NCBI GenBank assembly: GCA_963576475.1 | Contig: OY754982.1 | Location: forward strand, 22,618,336-22,682,335 | Length of the DNA: 64,000 bases | Reading direction: 5' to 3' | Origin: Molanna angustata | Taxonomy: Eukaryota > Arthropoda > Insecta > Trichoptera > Molannidae | Shown: positions 12,091 through 23,859 of the stretch, piece by piece | Numbering within the stretch: position 1 is the stretch's first letter | Layout: every line of letters begins with the position of its first letter | Translations under genes and position numbers: made by a program | Notes under the pieces: generated by a model | What the model was told of the DNA's origin: nothing | Database searches by the model: none | Seen by the model: only the letters and a program-made list of their open reading frames with translations

Positions 12091-12786
12091 GATGCAAAGT
12101 AGGTATCAAAGTTTGGTATTGATGTGAAGGTGTTGAAGTATAGACACATTTGTTCTTTTCTCCGTTCATAATACTATATATTTTTATATCAGAAAAATAA
12201 ATAGTTTATAAAGTATAGTAGTAAAGAGTAACAGTAGATGATAAATATGAACCCAATAATGTTATCGTGTTAGATGTTATGGATATCAGGTTGCGTTAAA
12301 CATTTTGATTCCAGGCGTATCTAAGTAGGTACCTCCATGGGAAATAAAATAAGAGATAGGAGACCACCTATTGAGGGTATCATTTATTTAATCTCTTATC
12401 CTCGCCCACGCCCTCTATCCCATCAGAGATTTCAGTATCCCAGACCCCATACCTATGGCGATACCTACATTTGCATAAACTTAACACCCAAATAAATATA
12501 GGTACCTAACCCGTTTTCATTTAATTTCAATGGGATACTTTTTTTTGTTGTGTTGTGTAACTGCCTCGTATTAGATGAAACCTTCCCCGTTTCTGACGAA
12601 ATATAATTTATTTTAAAAAATTTAGTACTTTATTTATTTAATTTATGTAATATCAACTGCACAAAGACGGGTATATTTCTATGAGGTATCACTTCCAACC
12701 AACCCAAGAATGTTGAAGCGTCAAGTAAATTCGGTACAGTAAAATAGGTATGTTCATTTCAAAACAATATTGAGACAAATAAAAAA

Positions 12787-12840
12787 ACGAGTGGGTTGTG
12801 GCCAACACTAAACTCTCCACACCATAGTAAGCGTTCATTT
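12787..12840 (+). repeat. Rep-2 terminal block
   Basis: ACGAGTGGGTTGTGGCCAAC followed by actctccacacc, the same terminus as at 3522, at 49639 and (inverted) at 58600. Only the end of the family is present here. Confidence 0.5.
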
Positions 12841-13049
12841 TTTTCTTCTTGATATGTTGACAATCTCTAAATGCATTTTTATGAAGTACATTTCTATTAG
12901 ATTCCCAAATAGAAGATTCCCAGAGCACAAAAGTTTTTACAATACACCATACACACAAAAACATTGTCACGAAACTCAAAGTATGTATTCTCTACATGAT
13001 ACCTGTTGAGAAATTTTAAGTGAAAATGCATTACTAACAAGATGAGCAT

Positions 13050-13150
13050 GTATGTGAAACAGTGTATCAATGTTGATGAGGCGATGTATGTGTCAAGATA
13101 GAATAATGCAGTGTTCGGTTCTCACTGCCTACCCATTGAGGAAGATAGAA
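13050..13150 (+). mobile_element. LINE 3' terminal scrap
   Basis: GATGAGGCGATGTATG then GTCAAGATAGAATAATGCAG, TTCGGTTCTCACTGCCTACC. This is the same terminal ~90 bp as in the 19560-19985 LINE fragment, without the upstream coding part. Confidence 0.5.
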
Positions 13151-13369
13151 GTGGAGAGTAAAAAATACACTTGTCTATAGAGACACATACAATATCAATA
13201 TAAAGTTGATCACTCAATTTTCCCATACAGAAGCTATTTTTACTTCGGTTATAGACATTTTTCATACAAATATGAAATTTATTTCACATTTATATGGCAA
13301 CTCATAGATTTTTTTCATAAATTTTGACAATCCTTGAATGCAAATTTCAAACAGTATAAAAATACCTCG

Positions 13370-13862
13370 ATTTTCCAGACCGTGAGAGCATTTTGAAAAT
13401 TTGGACAGATGAATTCATAGAGAAGGATATCTATATATTTGAATAATGTGTAACAATTTACAAGGACTGTTGCTTTCATTGTTTACAAATAAACTAATTT
13501 CTCAATAGATGGCGTTACAAAGAAAAACGTTGGCGTTTCTTAGTTACCTCATAGATGGCAATAGTATAGTTTCGTATTATTCAGGTGAATTGTTACACAT
13601 TATTCAAATATATAGAACTTTCAAAAATTGCATTGATAAAGGAACTCAATAAAGGCATAATTGGTGAACGTTGCGCAAGCGCATAAAGTGATCACGTAAA
13701 CCAGCCGATGACAGGGCGTAAGCCCTGTAGGTGTCTGAGTTCCTGGTTCTTCTATAATATCCCAACTTCGTCTCTATTGTGATGTTATTGTCAATAAAAA
13801 TATCATTTGACTCCCGACAGGGAAAAAATCCAATGTTTGAGTACCTATATGCAATCAAAAAA
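13370..13862 (-). repeat. Rep-2 copy (minus orientation)
   Basis: Blocks AAGGACTGTTGCTTTCATTG, GAACGTTGCGCAAGCGCATA, AGTTCCTGGTTCTTCTATAA and CCCAACTTCGTCTCTATTG are the reverse complement of those in the 3522-4240 copy, in reversed order. Confidence 0.6.
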
Positions 13863-14228
13863 TTATATTCGATTTACCTATCACAAAACACTCCAAATTA
13901 ATTTTAAAGTACAGGAACGCGAACCAACATATCATTTTCGCCGTTTCAGCACTACTATATAATATAAAACCTGCCATAGCTTATCTGAATAGTGCAATAA
14001 ATGCAAGATGTGTGAGAATCTAAATAAAATAAGACAGATTATGAGGACTGTTGAAAGACGAGAAACATTTTTCAGTGATAACACATTAGGTGGGTATTTA
14101 GATTAAATAAACATTGCAAGTTGAATTCTGCGATGACGAAATGTGAAAAGTACAGTAACATAAAACCACAAATGCTAACAACATTTAACAGATTGCAGTT
14201 TAAAATGTTGCATAACTTGAAAAAATAT

Positions 14229-14592
14229 TTCAAATGGAAACATTTCCTTCCTAAATACAGGGTCGGATCCACCATAGATACAAATAATGGAAACATTTCC
14301 ATCCTAAATGCAGGGTCGGATCCACCATAGATTCAAATGGAATCATTTTCTTCCTTAATGTAAGATCCAATCCACCATAATCTAGATTCAAATTAAAATA
14401 TTTCCTTCCTAAATAGAGGGTCGGATCCACCATAGATTCAAATGGAATAATTTTCTTCCTAAATGCAGGATCGAATCTACAATATTCAAATTGAAATATT
14501 TCCTTACTAAATGCAGGGTTGGATCCACCATAAATTCAAATGGAACCATTTCCTTCCAAAATACATGGTCGGATCCACCAGATTCAAATGGT
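14229..14592. repeat. Diverged ~50-bp tandem repeat, about seven copies
   Basis: The unit reads roughly TCAAATGGAAACATTTCC, TTCCTAAATACAGGG, TCGGATCCACCATAGAT. Copies begin near 14229, 14280, 14331, 14388, 14437, 14486 and 14536 and differ by substitutions and small indels. Short reading frames here (GGSDHV, VDPTLHLG repeats) are by-products. Confidence 0.8.
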
Positions 14593-14599
14593 GAACTTG

Positions 14600-16670
14600 C
14601 ACCAGTCACAAAGGGGCGCCTGTTGAATTTAGTATGCCGAAAACTGTAGATTTGGCTGTGCCAAAATGTTTTATCGAGACGTTCAAGGAAAACCATTTTC
14701 CTCCATTATGGTTATATCAATTTGTAATTTGTTTAAATATTGATGGTCCCAAGTATGGTTTTCACAAATTTTCAGTGTGTTATTAGGTATATTATTTAGT
14801 ATAGCACCTATCCCTCACGAAATCATGTAAAATTAAATAAAAAAGATTACCTACACAACGATTTTTTTTCATTACCTACAAACAAATTCCTCATTTCTTT
14901 CTATTTGTCTATAAATTTATATAATTTATGTACAGGTGTACAAAGGCGGGTTTATTGCCATAAGGCAATTTCTACAATATCTGTATGGTTTAAACACTAT
15001 AATGTAACTCGCCCGCGCGAGTCACACTACTTTTTGCCATTTAATATAAAGATCCTTGTGTCTATTTTCCAATTCCTTCTTGCCCAACCACCTAAGGGTT
15101 TATCTACGTTACCTAATACAAAACAAACCTTGAATATGAAATTCAGATCCTGTAGGGCTAGCAAAGATGCAAAAAAAACGTTGACGCTGAACGTTATTTT
15201 TTTTGTATAGTATTTGACGTTTGATAACGTTAGTTGCTATAGAAAAATACAGAATGACTGTAGCTAAATAAAATTCAAAAACATCTGAGACTTTAAATTC
15301 CTCTGGCATTAGTCGCCACCAGTCAGAAAATATCGATCAAATTAGTCGACGAAATCGACAAACTCTTGAAATCATAAAAATGAAATGAGTAACGCATTCC
15401 GTCCACATGCCTCAGCGCAATATTTAAAAAAAATGTGTAATAAAATATTTAATTTATCGCCCAACACAACATATCCTCAACAGACGTTTATTGTTCACAC
15501 CAGACGAATATATCGATCATTAAAACACGTGCGGCGAGAATGCATAGTTGAAGATCACAATGAAAAAAAAAGATTCTCAACTTACCACATACGTCTATAG
15601 TCTGCATCCAGTATTGGCTTCTTTCTATTTACCCCTCCCTTGACAGAAATATTACACGACAAGGTACACTTTGTTTAGCTGCGCCTCCCAATATGCCGCG
15701 CCTCAGGGAAAACGGATCGATATTGCATGAGTTCAGTACATTTTCCAACCAAGAAAATGCACCCAGCACACATTTATCTACACAAACCAGCTGATTTCAA
15801 GGTTGTCTACGAAAGAAAACCGCACAGCATCCATCTTTTCGTTTTATACTGTAATTACATTGTATTTGCACGTTAATGGGTTTGAAATTATGACAGTCCG
15901 CGAGGCCGGTGACCTCTTTGTCGAAATAATATTTCCCCACACTTCACAGAATCCAGACGGCACTAAATCTTATATTATTTCACTGCAATATTTTCCACAT
16001 GTGACTCCACACTTACTAACAGATTGTTTCAGTGAAGTTTCGTAAGATCAAAACAAACGTTTTTGAATGAAAAACGATTATTATAAACACTCGCGAACTG
16101 ATTTTTTTCAGGTTTCCGGCAACAATGAAGTATATTTTAATTCAATTTCGATTGAAATCGGATAATATGGGTGAATTTTTGAATGAAGTTGCTTTAAGGT
16201 TGGATCATTTGATTATTTGCGATGTTTTTAAAGATAAACGAGTGCAAATATCTCCAATAAAACGTAAAAATGTGCGGAGTGTGAATAATGTTTTGAATGC
16301 GACTGTACGCGAGAGAGATTTTCCCCTTATGAAAACACAAGTTACGATAATATTCGAATGTGGATAAGTTGGATAACACAAATTGACATGCGCGGAAAAA
16401 AGCGGGATTAAATTATTATGAACAAAATTTTTGCGATTATTTTTCAGCAGTTTTTTGTCATCATTCACCCCATACTAGACATTATTTATATAAATTTTCA
16501 TCATATAGAGACTATGTATCTAGATTTGCATCACCTTTTAGAATGTATTTATATAGAGAGTTTTTATCGTCAGCATTCACCCTATTTTATTAAATTTTCG
16601 AAAGTTTTTGTCATTATTTAGCATACTGAATATATAATATTATAAGTATTGATTAGGTACTACTAACTAT
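14600..16670. other. Unassigned stretch with short ORFs
   Basis: 15803-16045 and 16125-16367 (plus strand) each encode an open 80-codon frame, including MTVREAGDLFVEIIFP and RVQISPIKRKNVRS. I recognise neither, and they lack flanking splice logic. 15170-15215 (AACGTTATTTTTTTTGTATA then TTTGACGTTTGATAACG) resembles part of the palindromic MITE at 33653-33833. The rest is AT-rich spacer. Confidence 0.3.
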
Positions 16671-16679
16671 TAGATGATT

Positions 16680-16872
16680 GTGTCCCCAAAAAGGTTCTTA
16701 ATACCAATCCAGAGGGCAGAAGAAGTAGAGGCAGGCCCAAGCTAAGATGACTGGACGATACAGAGGACGACATGAGAGCGATCGGAATGGTAAACTGGAG
16801 GAGAGCGGTGGAGGACAGGGACGGCTGGAGAAGGATTCTGGATGAGGCCAGGGCCCACACAGGGCTATAGCG
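16680..16872 (+). mobile_element. LINE ORF2 C-terminal fragment
   Basis: Encodes VPKKVLNTNPEGRRSRGRPK, a stop, then LDDTEDDMRAIGMVNWRRAV and RDGWRRILDEARAHTGL followed by a stop. This is the same tail organisation as the 11560-11823 fragment, with one internal stop. Confidence 0.7.
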
Positions 16873-17269
16873 CCAATGTAAAAAAAACTATTAGAATATT
16901 CTCTCTCTACTTTTACTCTTTCTCCTATTTCCTACTCGTACTCTCGTTCTATATTCTACTATTACTTAACTATAATATCTGTATAAATAGGTATTATAGT
17001 ATACACTATAGCAGGAATAGCGAATCTATGGCACGCGTGCCACAGGTGGAAACGATTTTGCATGACACGCGAATGAAGAGAAAAAAATAAATGGAATTAT
17101 TCAAAAAATTCAAAAACGTATTTATAAGTATATTATGAAAATAAACGTATAGTATGAAAAAAAATCAAAAAAATATTTTAATATCCATGTGTATTTTCTA
17201 TAGCCATGAAAAATGATAAAATAAGAATACTATTAAACGATAACTTTTAGATGACTATTAAATGATCAA

Positions 17270-17420
17270 TTTTAGATGGGTGGTGGCAGAGCGGTTAGAG
17301 TATTGGGTTAATCCAGTGGTCGCGAGTTCAAATCCTGCCTCGATCGATTTCGTTCACAAGCATTTATACAAGAAACAATGAGTCTTTAGATTGACATTAC
17401 ATTTTACTTTGAATCCTCGC
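17270..17420 (+). repeat. tRNA-derived SINE, family A
   Basis: Has an internal RNA polymerase III promoter: box A TGGCAGAGCGG (from 17284) and box B GGTCGCGAGTTCAAATCC (17318-17335). An unrelated tail follows (TTCGTTCACAAGCATTTATA). The tail and head recur at 44535-44705 (minus) and 48405-48545 (plus), so this is a SINE rather than a functional tRNA gene. Confidence 0.7.
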
Positions 17421-17439
17421 AACTTAAATGTTTTCATGG

Positions 17440-18262
17440 TCATCATCCTAGGATTGATTTGCACCAAGAACCCCATCTCTTCATAATATATATCTCTGTT
17501 GTCCGCTGCAGCCTCTTCATCTCTTGGTATTTGCTACAGCGCACATCAATTATCACCCGGATATCCCCGGTCCATATCTCCGGTCTCCGGGCAACCTCTA
17601 TGGTTTCTGCCCTCCGTCATTTCTTCGGCGATAATAACAAGCAGACCCGGATGCTATCCGGGTTGTCTCGTTTATCCGACTCTGCAAAGAACCACGTCGT
17701 TTGAAATGTGATCTGACCAATGGATCCTAGCCATGCGCCTATAGCACATAGCACCACATTTCGAATGAAGACGTCCAGATTCTCTCCGGCTGATAGTCCA
17801 CGTTTCGCTACCATACAGCAGCACACTCCAGAAAAAAGTTTTAATCAAGTTCTTTAAAATTTATATAAATGTATTGAAGACAACTCTTGCCTCTTGAACT
17901 CAACTTATTATTTCTACCTTTGAGCGGCCATCTTGAGAAGTTCTGCTATCTACAGTGTATAGATATACAAATTCTTTGACTTTCTTTATTATGGTGCCAC
18001 CCAGAACAATATTTGCGGTCAACTATTCTCTTCCATTAATCATGTACTTTGTTTTATCTTTATTCTCATATTATATTTGGAGTTCAAGATATTTTTCATC
18101 TTTCTAAAGACCTCATTCAATTTCTGTTCCATCTCTGCAAAACAATGCAATATCGTCGGTATACATTATCATATCAATCTTTTGTTCCTGGATTTTCAAA
18201 CCGGACCATGCATTCTCTCATTTCCTATAAAATAATAAAAAAAACTCGCTCCCCCAATTCAT
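17440..18262 (-). mobile_element. Decayed LINE reverse-transcriptase fragment
   Basis: Read on the minus strand it begins with the catalytic box as MIMYTDDIALFCRDGTEIE, continues through ANIVLGGTIIKKVKEFVYL, then LLYGSETWTISRRESGRLHS and RMARIHWSDHISNDVVL. It ends at the CAAATCAATCCTAGG terminus also seen at 48970 and 54930. Several stops and frame shifts interrupt it. It belongs to the same subfamily as 48550-48978 and 54540-54945. Confidence 0.75.
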
Positions 18263-18871
18263 AAAAATATCTAAGGATCAGTCCAACAAACTGAATACTT
18301 CTTTATTACACACCCCACTATGTTTCGTAATATTATTTAAACGCCACACAAATTTTCATCCTTTGTAATGTAATTTGTGGTCATCTCAAACTTTCCTTAT
18401 CTGACCCCTAAGAAATTCAAAGGATTCTTTCATAGGTATTTTACTTATAGTCATTTGTTTGTCTTTCATTCTTTCGATGTACCCTAACCACTTTATTTAC
18501 TTCATTTCGTAAATATTACCTTTCTTTATTGTTTATTTATTTTGTGAATGGTATTTTATAATTTGTTTTTTTTTTATTTTATAGATTTATGTCTAAAAAA
18601 TACAAATTCTGAATGTATTGTACAATACCCTTTCGTAAACTCTCTGAGTTTTATTTTCATTTTATATCAATTTACATTACCTTATAAACGTGATCATTTA
18701 ACGAGCTTGCACAATTTTCAACACTATCCTTCTTATTTGATTCCCATATGATTCATATTTTTGTTTTCAGATATTCAAGTATATTTTTCTAATTTATTTG
18801 ATAATATTTTCTAATGAATGAGAGACAAAACAAATAATCATGCTCTGACATTCGGTTGACCTAATGTCGAT

Positions 18872-18978
18872 TTTCGTGGCTCAGTTAATTAGATATTATA
18901 CTATGACTCCTGATCCGATGGGCTCGGTTTCGATTTTCGGTGAGGACATACTTTTTAATTGTGTTTCAGTACGTAGCA
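18872..18978 (+). repeat. tRNA-derived SINE head, family B (degraded)
   Basis: CGTGGCTCAGTTAATTAGAT (box A-like) and GGTTTCGATTTTCGGTGAGG (box B-like), followed by TTTTTAATTGTGTTT. This matches the order in the clearer family B copy at 23432-23610. Confidence 0.5.
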
Positions 18979-19108
18979 TTTAAAATTAAGAGAATTAAAT
19001 TATTAAAATTATTAATATTTTCATTATATTTTATAGGTAAATTTATTTTTAAAAGTTGTAATACTACACAAGGAAAGGAAAAGTAAAAATTTATGGCAAC
19101 ATTTAAAA

Positions 19109-19120
19109 TGACATCTGTCA
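19109..19120. promoter_or_regulatory. TGACATCTGTCA near-palindrome upstream of Aven
   Basis: The 12-mer lies 97 bp before the Aven start codon and is followed by further TGTCAG and TGACAG half-sites (19123-19145). The identical 12-mer lies upstream of the phosphatase gene (51385-51396). Paired TGACA/TGTCA half-sites resemble binding sites of TALE-class homeodomain proteins. Function is inferred. Confidence 0.45.
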
Positions 19121-19216
19121 ACTGTCAGCATGTCAGCACTGACAGACACGACACATTGTAATTGTGTCGTAAAGGTTATGATTTTTGAGCTTATTTAGTA
19201 AAAACATATTCAAATC

Positions 19217-22200
19217 ATGGCTGATAAGTCGAAAAATAAAAAGTAATCATTTATATGTATTCTAAAAGAATTAATTCATATTATTTTTCCTAAGATGCCC
19301 TCTATTACTTGTGTTTTATTGTTTTTCAAGGGGTCAAACTAAATGTAAACCACAAAAGGGAAAGGAAAGGAATTCGACCAGTGATTCAACAGATACAAAA
19401 AAGCCCCAAGGAAAGATTGAAAATAAACATGATCCAGTTCCGTTTTCACAACCAAGAAGTAAGCATCTAAAAATATTTTAATGCAAAGTTTTTGGCGTAG
19501 GCACTCAATTAAATGAATATAGTATTTTATTAAATATTTTATTATAAGAAGTCGCACGAAAGTAGAATAAATGCAGTTGAAATGAGATTGCTAAGAATAA
19601 TCTGTAATAGAACGATGTATGACAGGGTCAGAAATGAGGACATAAGGAAAGAATGTAGGATAAAGAAAGATGTTATTAATAGAATGAAAGTGAACACATT
19701 GAGATGGTTTGGCCACATGGGGAGAATGAATGAGGAATGTCTGATGAAGAAAATATACATTGTGGACAGGAACGGAATGAGAGGTCGGGGACGCCCAAGG
19801 AAGGGATGGTACGTCCATGTGAACTGTATATTGAAAGACGGAAATGTTAGAAGCATGAACAACAGACGAACATGTATAAGACGATGAATGAATGTTGACG
19901 AGGCGATGAATGTATGTCAAGATAGAAGTAAGTGGCGTTCGGTGCTCTCTGCCTACCCCGTGAGGGACATGGCGTGATGGTATGTATCAAATATTTTACT
20001 GTTACTAAATATTTAATTGTTACGATTACTCTGAAATAAATTTTGTGTCAATACAATAATGAAAATTTCACTTTTTTTATATTATTTTTTGTATTTATAG
20101 ATTCCTTCAATTTTTTTATTGTATTCATGACGTAGACGCATAGTATATCCAACTGAATAAAGTTCAGAATAAATGGAGCATGTAACTTTTATGCATATTT
20201 TCCAAATATTAATTTTTTTTATATGTTTGTATCAATGAAATAGTCGCCATGACACCAGTTTTGCCTAGTGTGTCAGTGATCTAACACTACCATCACTACT
20301 TACTACATATTATAAACAGAAATAAAGTAAACTGCTGTAATAGAAAAACATACAGTGCATAATTTGTCTATTTATTTCAAACTACTTTTGGTAAAAATGA
20401 TAAAGAACTGATTACGCCTTAAAAAATATTCCACCTCAATATTAATACATTCATGTTCCACCTAGATATTTAGTTTATTTCATAGTTTTTATAAATTATT
20501 TTAGCTGAGAAGAAACCAGACGAGCCCCCTATCGACACAGTGGCAATGTTTGCAAATTTGAAGAGAGAAACGGACGAAATATTGGTGATAACCGAAAGTG
20601 CCAAATCTAAATATGCCAAAAGAGAAATCCGAAGTAATTGGACAAAATATGAGTTGCCGGTTGATAATTATGAGATAATTGATAACAGTTCACACGGAGC
20701 TGATTTTGAAGTATGTTTTTTTTTATCTAAACATTCAACTAAATTTAAATCAAATTATGAATATGGTTGGTTGAAAGATATTACCATCTGGCAATGATCC
20801 TGCCATTGTGCTCATGTGCACAAAAATTTTTAAATAAATAATTCAAACTCATTCAGCTATTATTTTTATACTAACTTTAAAATCAATCGCCAATATACTT
20901 AGCATTTGGAATAATGGTCATTATAAGGGTTCCTATTCATAACAATCTAACCAATGAAAAACTACTTTGGTAGTATCTTCCCTAGTAAAACTACTTTGGT
21001 AGTATCTTCCCTAGTAAAACTACTTTGGTAGTATTATCCCTAGTAAAACTACTTTGGTAGTATCTTCCCTAGTAAAACACCTTTATAAATCACATCAATC
21101 CATGAAGTTCTTAAGTGGCTATATAGTATATTTTGAAAATAATTTCCCGAGTACCCTCAAAAGATATGACTTTTAAATAAAGAACAGTTTGTATTTATGA
21201 ATATCTTTATTCTATTGCATGAGTTTTTTGAAATTTGAATTTGTTTAGTACTTTTCTTGTCAAATTAGTTTTAGTAAAACCCTTTTGTATTTTTGTATTG
21301 TATGTAACTAAAAAACTACAAGGCCTATGAAGTAGATTTTTACTTCAATCGAAAAAGAATATGAAAATCTGCGGATGAGTTTCTTTTTATTATTATAAAT
21401 AATATTTTAATTATTATTCTTGCAATTTAAAAAAAAACCTCTAAATTTTACATTTTCTTCACGAAAAAATGTTGTATATCACATAGTAGGTGATATACAA
21501 TATTTTTTCGTGTTTAGAAGGTAATTTAGCGTGCATTTTTGTGTACATCCGTATACCCAGGGTATACAAGTGTCTTAAAACATCAATCATTTTACATCAC
21601 AGTTATTCCTTATTTTTTCTTATCTTTTTCTGTTGCATGTATATACTTTTTTTATTCGTGCAGATATATTGTACACACTGGGGACTTATTGTTTTGTATA
21701 AAAAATTATGAAAAAGTTAATTGATATTTATCGTTGGTTAGTTTAAATTACAGAAAAATAAATTCACTATTCGTGTATTCAATTAATTACTCATCATTAC
21801 TTTTTTCAAGAGAATTTCTAAAGAAAAAATGTTCACTTTTGCAAAAGAACAGACTTCTATTATGGCAAGATGATACTTGGAAAAAGATGAAAATAGATAT
21901 TCTAATAAAACAATAAATAGTTGGCTTATATCCATTGTTATAGATGATATACTTATTCATTTTATTCTAAATTTATTCAGTTGTGTTAAAGTTTATTTCA
22001 AATCAAATGTGTTAAATTTTATTTAGGATCAAATATGTGTTGAAGTTATTGATACTATTAGTATCATTTCACCTAGTTGTTGGACGTCCAATGAGGCAAT
22101 ATTATAATAAAATAATGCAGCGTAGAATAATGAAAATAAATAAACAACCTTCTAGAAATTCTCAATGATATAAATTAGTAATATAGGTTTTCATATTCTT

Positions 22201-23075
22201 TTTATTTTCAGGAACTTCTCCAAATGCCAATTTCTGTGGGAGGACACTTTCAGTTCAAACATGAAAAGACATGGATCAGTGATAAAAAACAATCGGAGAG
22301 TGGCAACACTTTTACATTGAACATGAATTATATTTCAAATGGACTTTCCTGCATACCGTTCTATGAAAGAAATCGTCTGGATCCATCTCTCTTTTCTGCC
22401 CAACAATTGGACAGAATGAAAAACGTTGCTAATAAAAACATGACCAAATTCAAAAAGAACCTTCCGATAGAAAAGCCAGAAAATGAAATATCAAAGAAAT
22501 TATTGAAAAAACTTAAAGGGGCAAGCGATAAAGAAACTTCAATCTCTGAGGTGAAATCTCAACCAAACATTCAAAATGAATGTGATCAAAACGATGATGA
22601 AGGCATTGAAGATTTTTTGAATGTCAAATTGAATGAAAATGATGAACCGCATATTGAAGAAGAGCTAGACGAAGCTGAAACTGTACCAAGTAGGAATCCT
22701 TCTGAAAGTAATTCAGAAACGAATATTATATCATCGACAAAGGATCCAGAGTGCTTCAAAAACAGTCTATTGGACAAACTATCAATAATGGACGACGATA
22801 ATGAGTTAGATGAATTATTAGGAATGACAACAAGCACTGCAAATATGAGAATAGGTTAGAATTTTAATTTATTATGTTTCAATAAAATGCTTTTGACAAT
22901 AGGTATAGAATTATTTATAATTTTTTTTTATTTTCTTTCAGCAAATACTCTACAAACGGCTTCATTGGACAACGCATCGATTAGCAAATCCGAACCTGTA
23001 ATGGGATCAAATGATTCAGTCCCTGAAACAAAAGTGGATTTAGATAAATGGTTGGATGAGTATTTAGACACATAA
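19217..23075 (+). CDS. Aven: Cell death regulator Aven-like protein
   Basis: Five exons join in frame at GT-AG sites: 19217-19242, 19331-19458, 20505-20710, 22212-22854 and 22942-23075, giving 378 residues (human Aven is of similar length). In the family Aven inhibits apoptosis and takes part in ATM/ATR damage signalling; that role is inferred here by homology. The N-terminus is lysine-rich and low-complexity. Residues ~55-120 hold the conserved block with FANLKRETDEILVITESAKS and EIRSNWTKYELPVDNYEI. Exon 4 opens with ELLQMPISVGGHFQFKHEKTW, counterpart of the Aven FRFxxEKxW segment. An acidic stretch ends in MDDDNELDELLGM, and the C-terminus reads LDKWLDEYLDT, like the LDxWLD end of vertebrate Aven. 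Start choice: first ATG in an aaatcATGG context, with no in-frame alternative. Intron 2 carries a LINE fragment and intron 3 a 29-bp tandem repeat. An AATAAA lies at 23321. Confidence 0.8.
19560..19985 (+). mobile_element. LINE ORF2 C-terminal fragment in Aven intron 2
   Basis: Encodes MRLLRIICNRTMYDRVRNED, then LRWFGHMGRMNEE, then RGRGRPRKGWYVHV and LKDGNVRSMNNRR, then a degraded ...WRSVLSAYPVRDMA end. It is 5'-truncated at codons for ...SRINAVEMR relative to the longer relative at 40841-41300. It lies in the sense orientation within the host intron. Confidence 0.75.
20958..21073. repeat. 29-bp tandem repeat, four copies, in Aven intron 3
   Basis: The unit AAAACTACTTTGGTAG plus TATCTTCCCTAGT starts at 20958, 20987, 21016 and 21045. 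The third copy differs by TATTATCC in place of TATCTTCC. No coding role. Confidence 0.9.
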
Positions 23076-23096
23076 CATACAATTTCAAGTCTTAAT

Positions 23097-23303
23097 CATC
23101 ATCATCAGCCCCTCTATCCCAGTTCCTCCGGGTCGGAGACCTCGTCCTCTGTCGCCATGATCTACGACACTGGGTTGTCTCCTGTGGGACACATTTCACC
23201 GCCAGCTCCTTCTCAATACCCATCCACCATGATGACAGTAGTGAAACTTTTCATCATGATTTGGAGGGGATATTGAACACAGTTCTGATGGAGTAAATGT
23301 CTG
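23097..23303 (-). mobile_element. Short LINE insertion in the Aven 3' region with target-site duplication
   Basis: The direct repeat TCAAGTCTTAAT occurs at 23085-23096 and 23304-23315 and flanks the insert exactly. On the minus strand the insert encodes SWWMGIEKELAVKCVPQETT then QRTRSPTRRN and ends in GATGATGATG, the kind of 3' tail also seen at 5905. The only clear AATAAA for Aven (23321) lies beyond it, so the mature 3' UTR may include this insertion. Confidence 0.75.
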
Positions 23304-23431
23304 TCAAGTCTTAATTAAAAAATAAACTGTACTCGTATAATGTATATAAAATATAATTTTGCATTTCTAAATTTGTTTGAATTTGGAAATATAGCAGATC
23401 TCAAAATAAGCAATTTTTTACTTAAATGTTC

Positions 23432-23610
23432 AACCTTCGTGGCTCAGTTGGTTAGATATTTGAATAGGTACCATCGTGGATATTTGATTCCTGAACCATG
23501 GGTCCCGGATTCGATTCCCAGTGGAGACAGTATTTAATTGTATTTTTAGTCTGGATCTGTGAGACGATAAATATCATAAGTCTTCAGAATGTGCCAGCTT
23601 GTTATTGGGT
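23432..23610 (+). repeat. tRNA-derived SINE, family B
   Basis: Box A TGGCTCAGTTGGTTAG (23440-23455) and box B GGATTCGATTCCCA (23507-23520). The tail CTGGATCTGTGAGACGATAA is shared in reverse by the copy at 25500-25655. Confidence 0.7.
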
Positions 23611-23689
23611 GTGTGTTTAATTGATAGATGACATAGTACCAGTAAGTTGCCCAAGAAGCAAAATAAAATAAAATGTTCTCACCAGATAT

Positions 23690-23855
23690 TTGGGACATCA
23701 GCAAATAGTGGCAAGACGTTTTGCTTCTGTGTAGGTGTCATGAATTCAATTCCCATCAGAATCACTGGTCAGTTGGAAGAAATTGCCATTTGGCAATAAA
23801 TAAATATGCCATTTGTACAGTGTGTAATGAATTGTTAAAATAAATAAATAAAACG
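23690..23855 (+). repeat. SINE, family C tail
   Basis: Weak tRNA-like head (AATTCAATTCCCATCAGAAT), then GTTGGAAGAAATTGCCATTT, GGCAATAAATAAATATGCC and an AATAAATAAATAAA tail. The GGAAGAAATTGCCATxxGGCAATAAA block recurs at 43290-43330 and partly at 53085-53115. Confidence 0.55.
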
Positions 23856-23859
23856 GATT

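Noticed and set aside
17284..17336. Functional tRNA gene
   Set aside because: Box A and box B are present, but the cloverleaf ends do not pair convincingly and the same head with the same tail recurs twice, so it is a SINE.
22586..22837. Serine-rich minus-strand frame
   Set aside because: It is the antisense of the acidic region of Aven exon 4.
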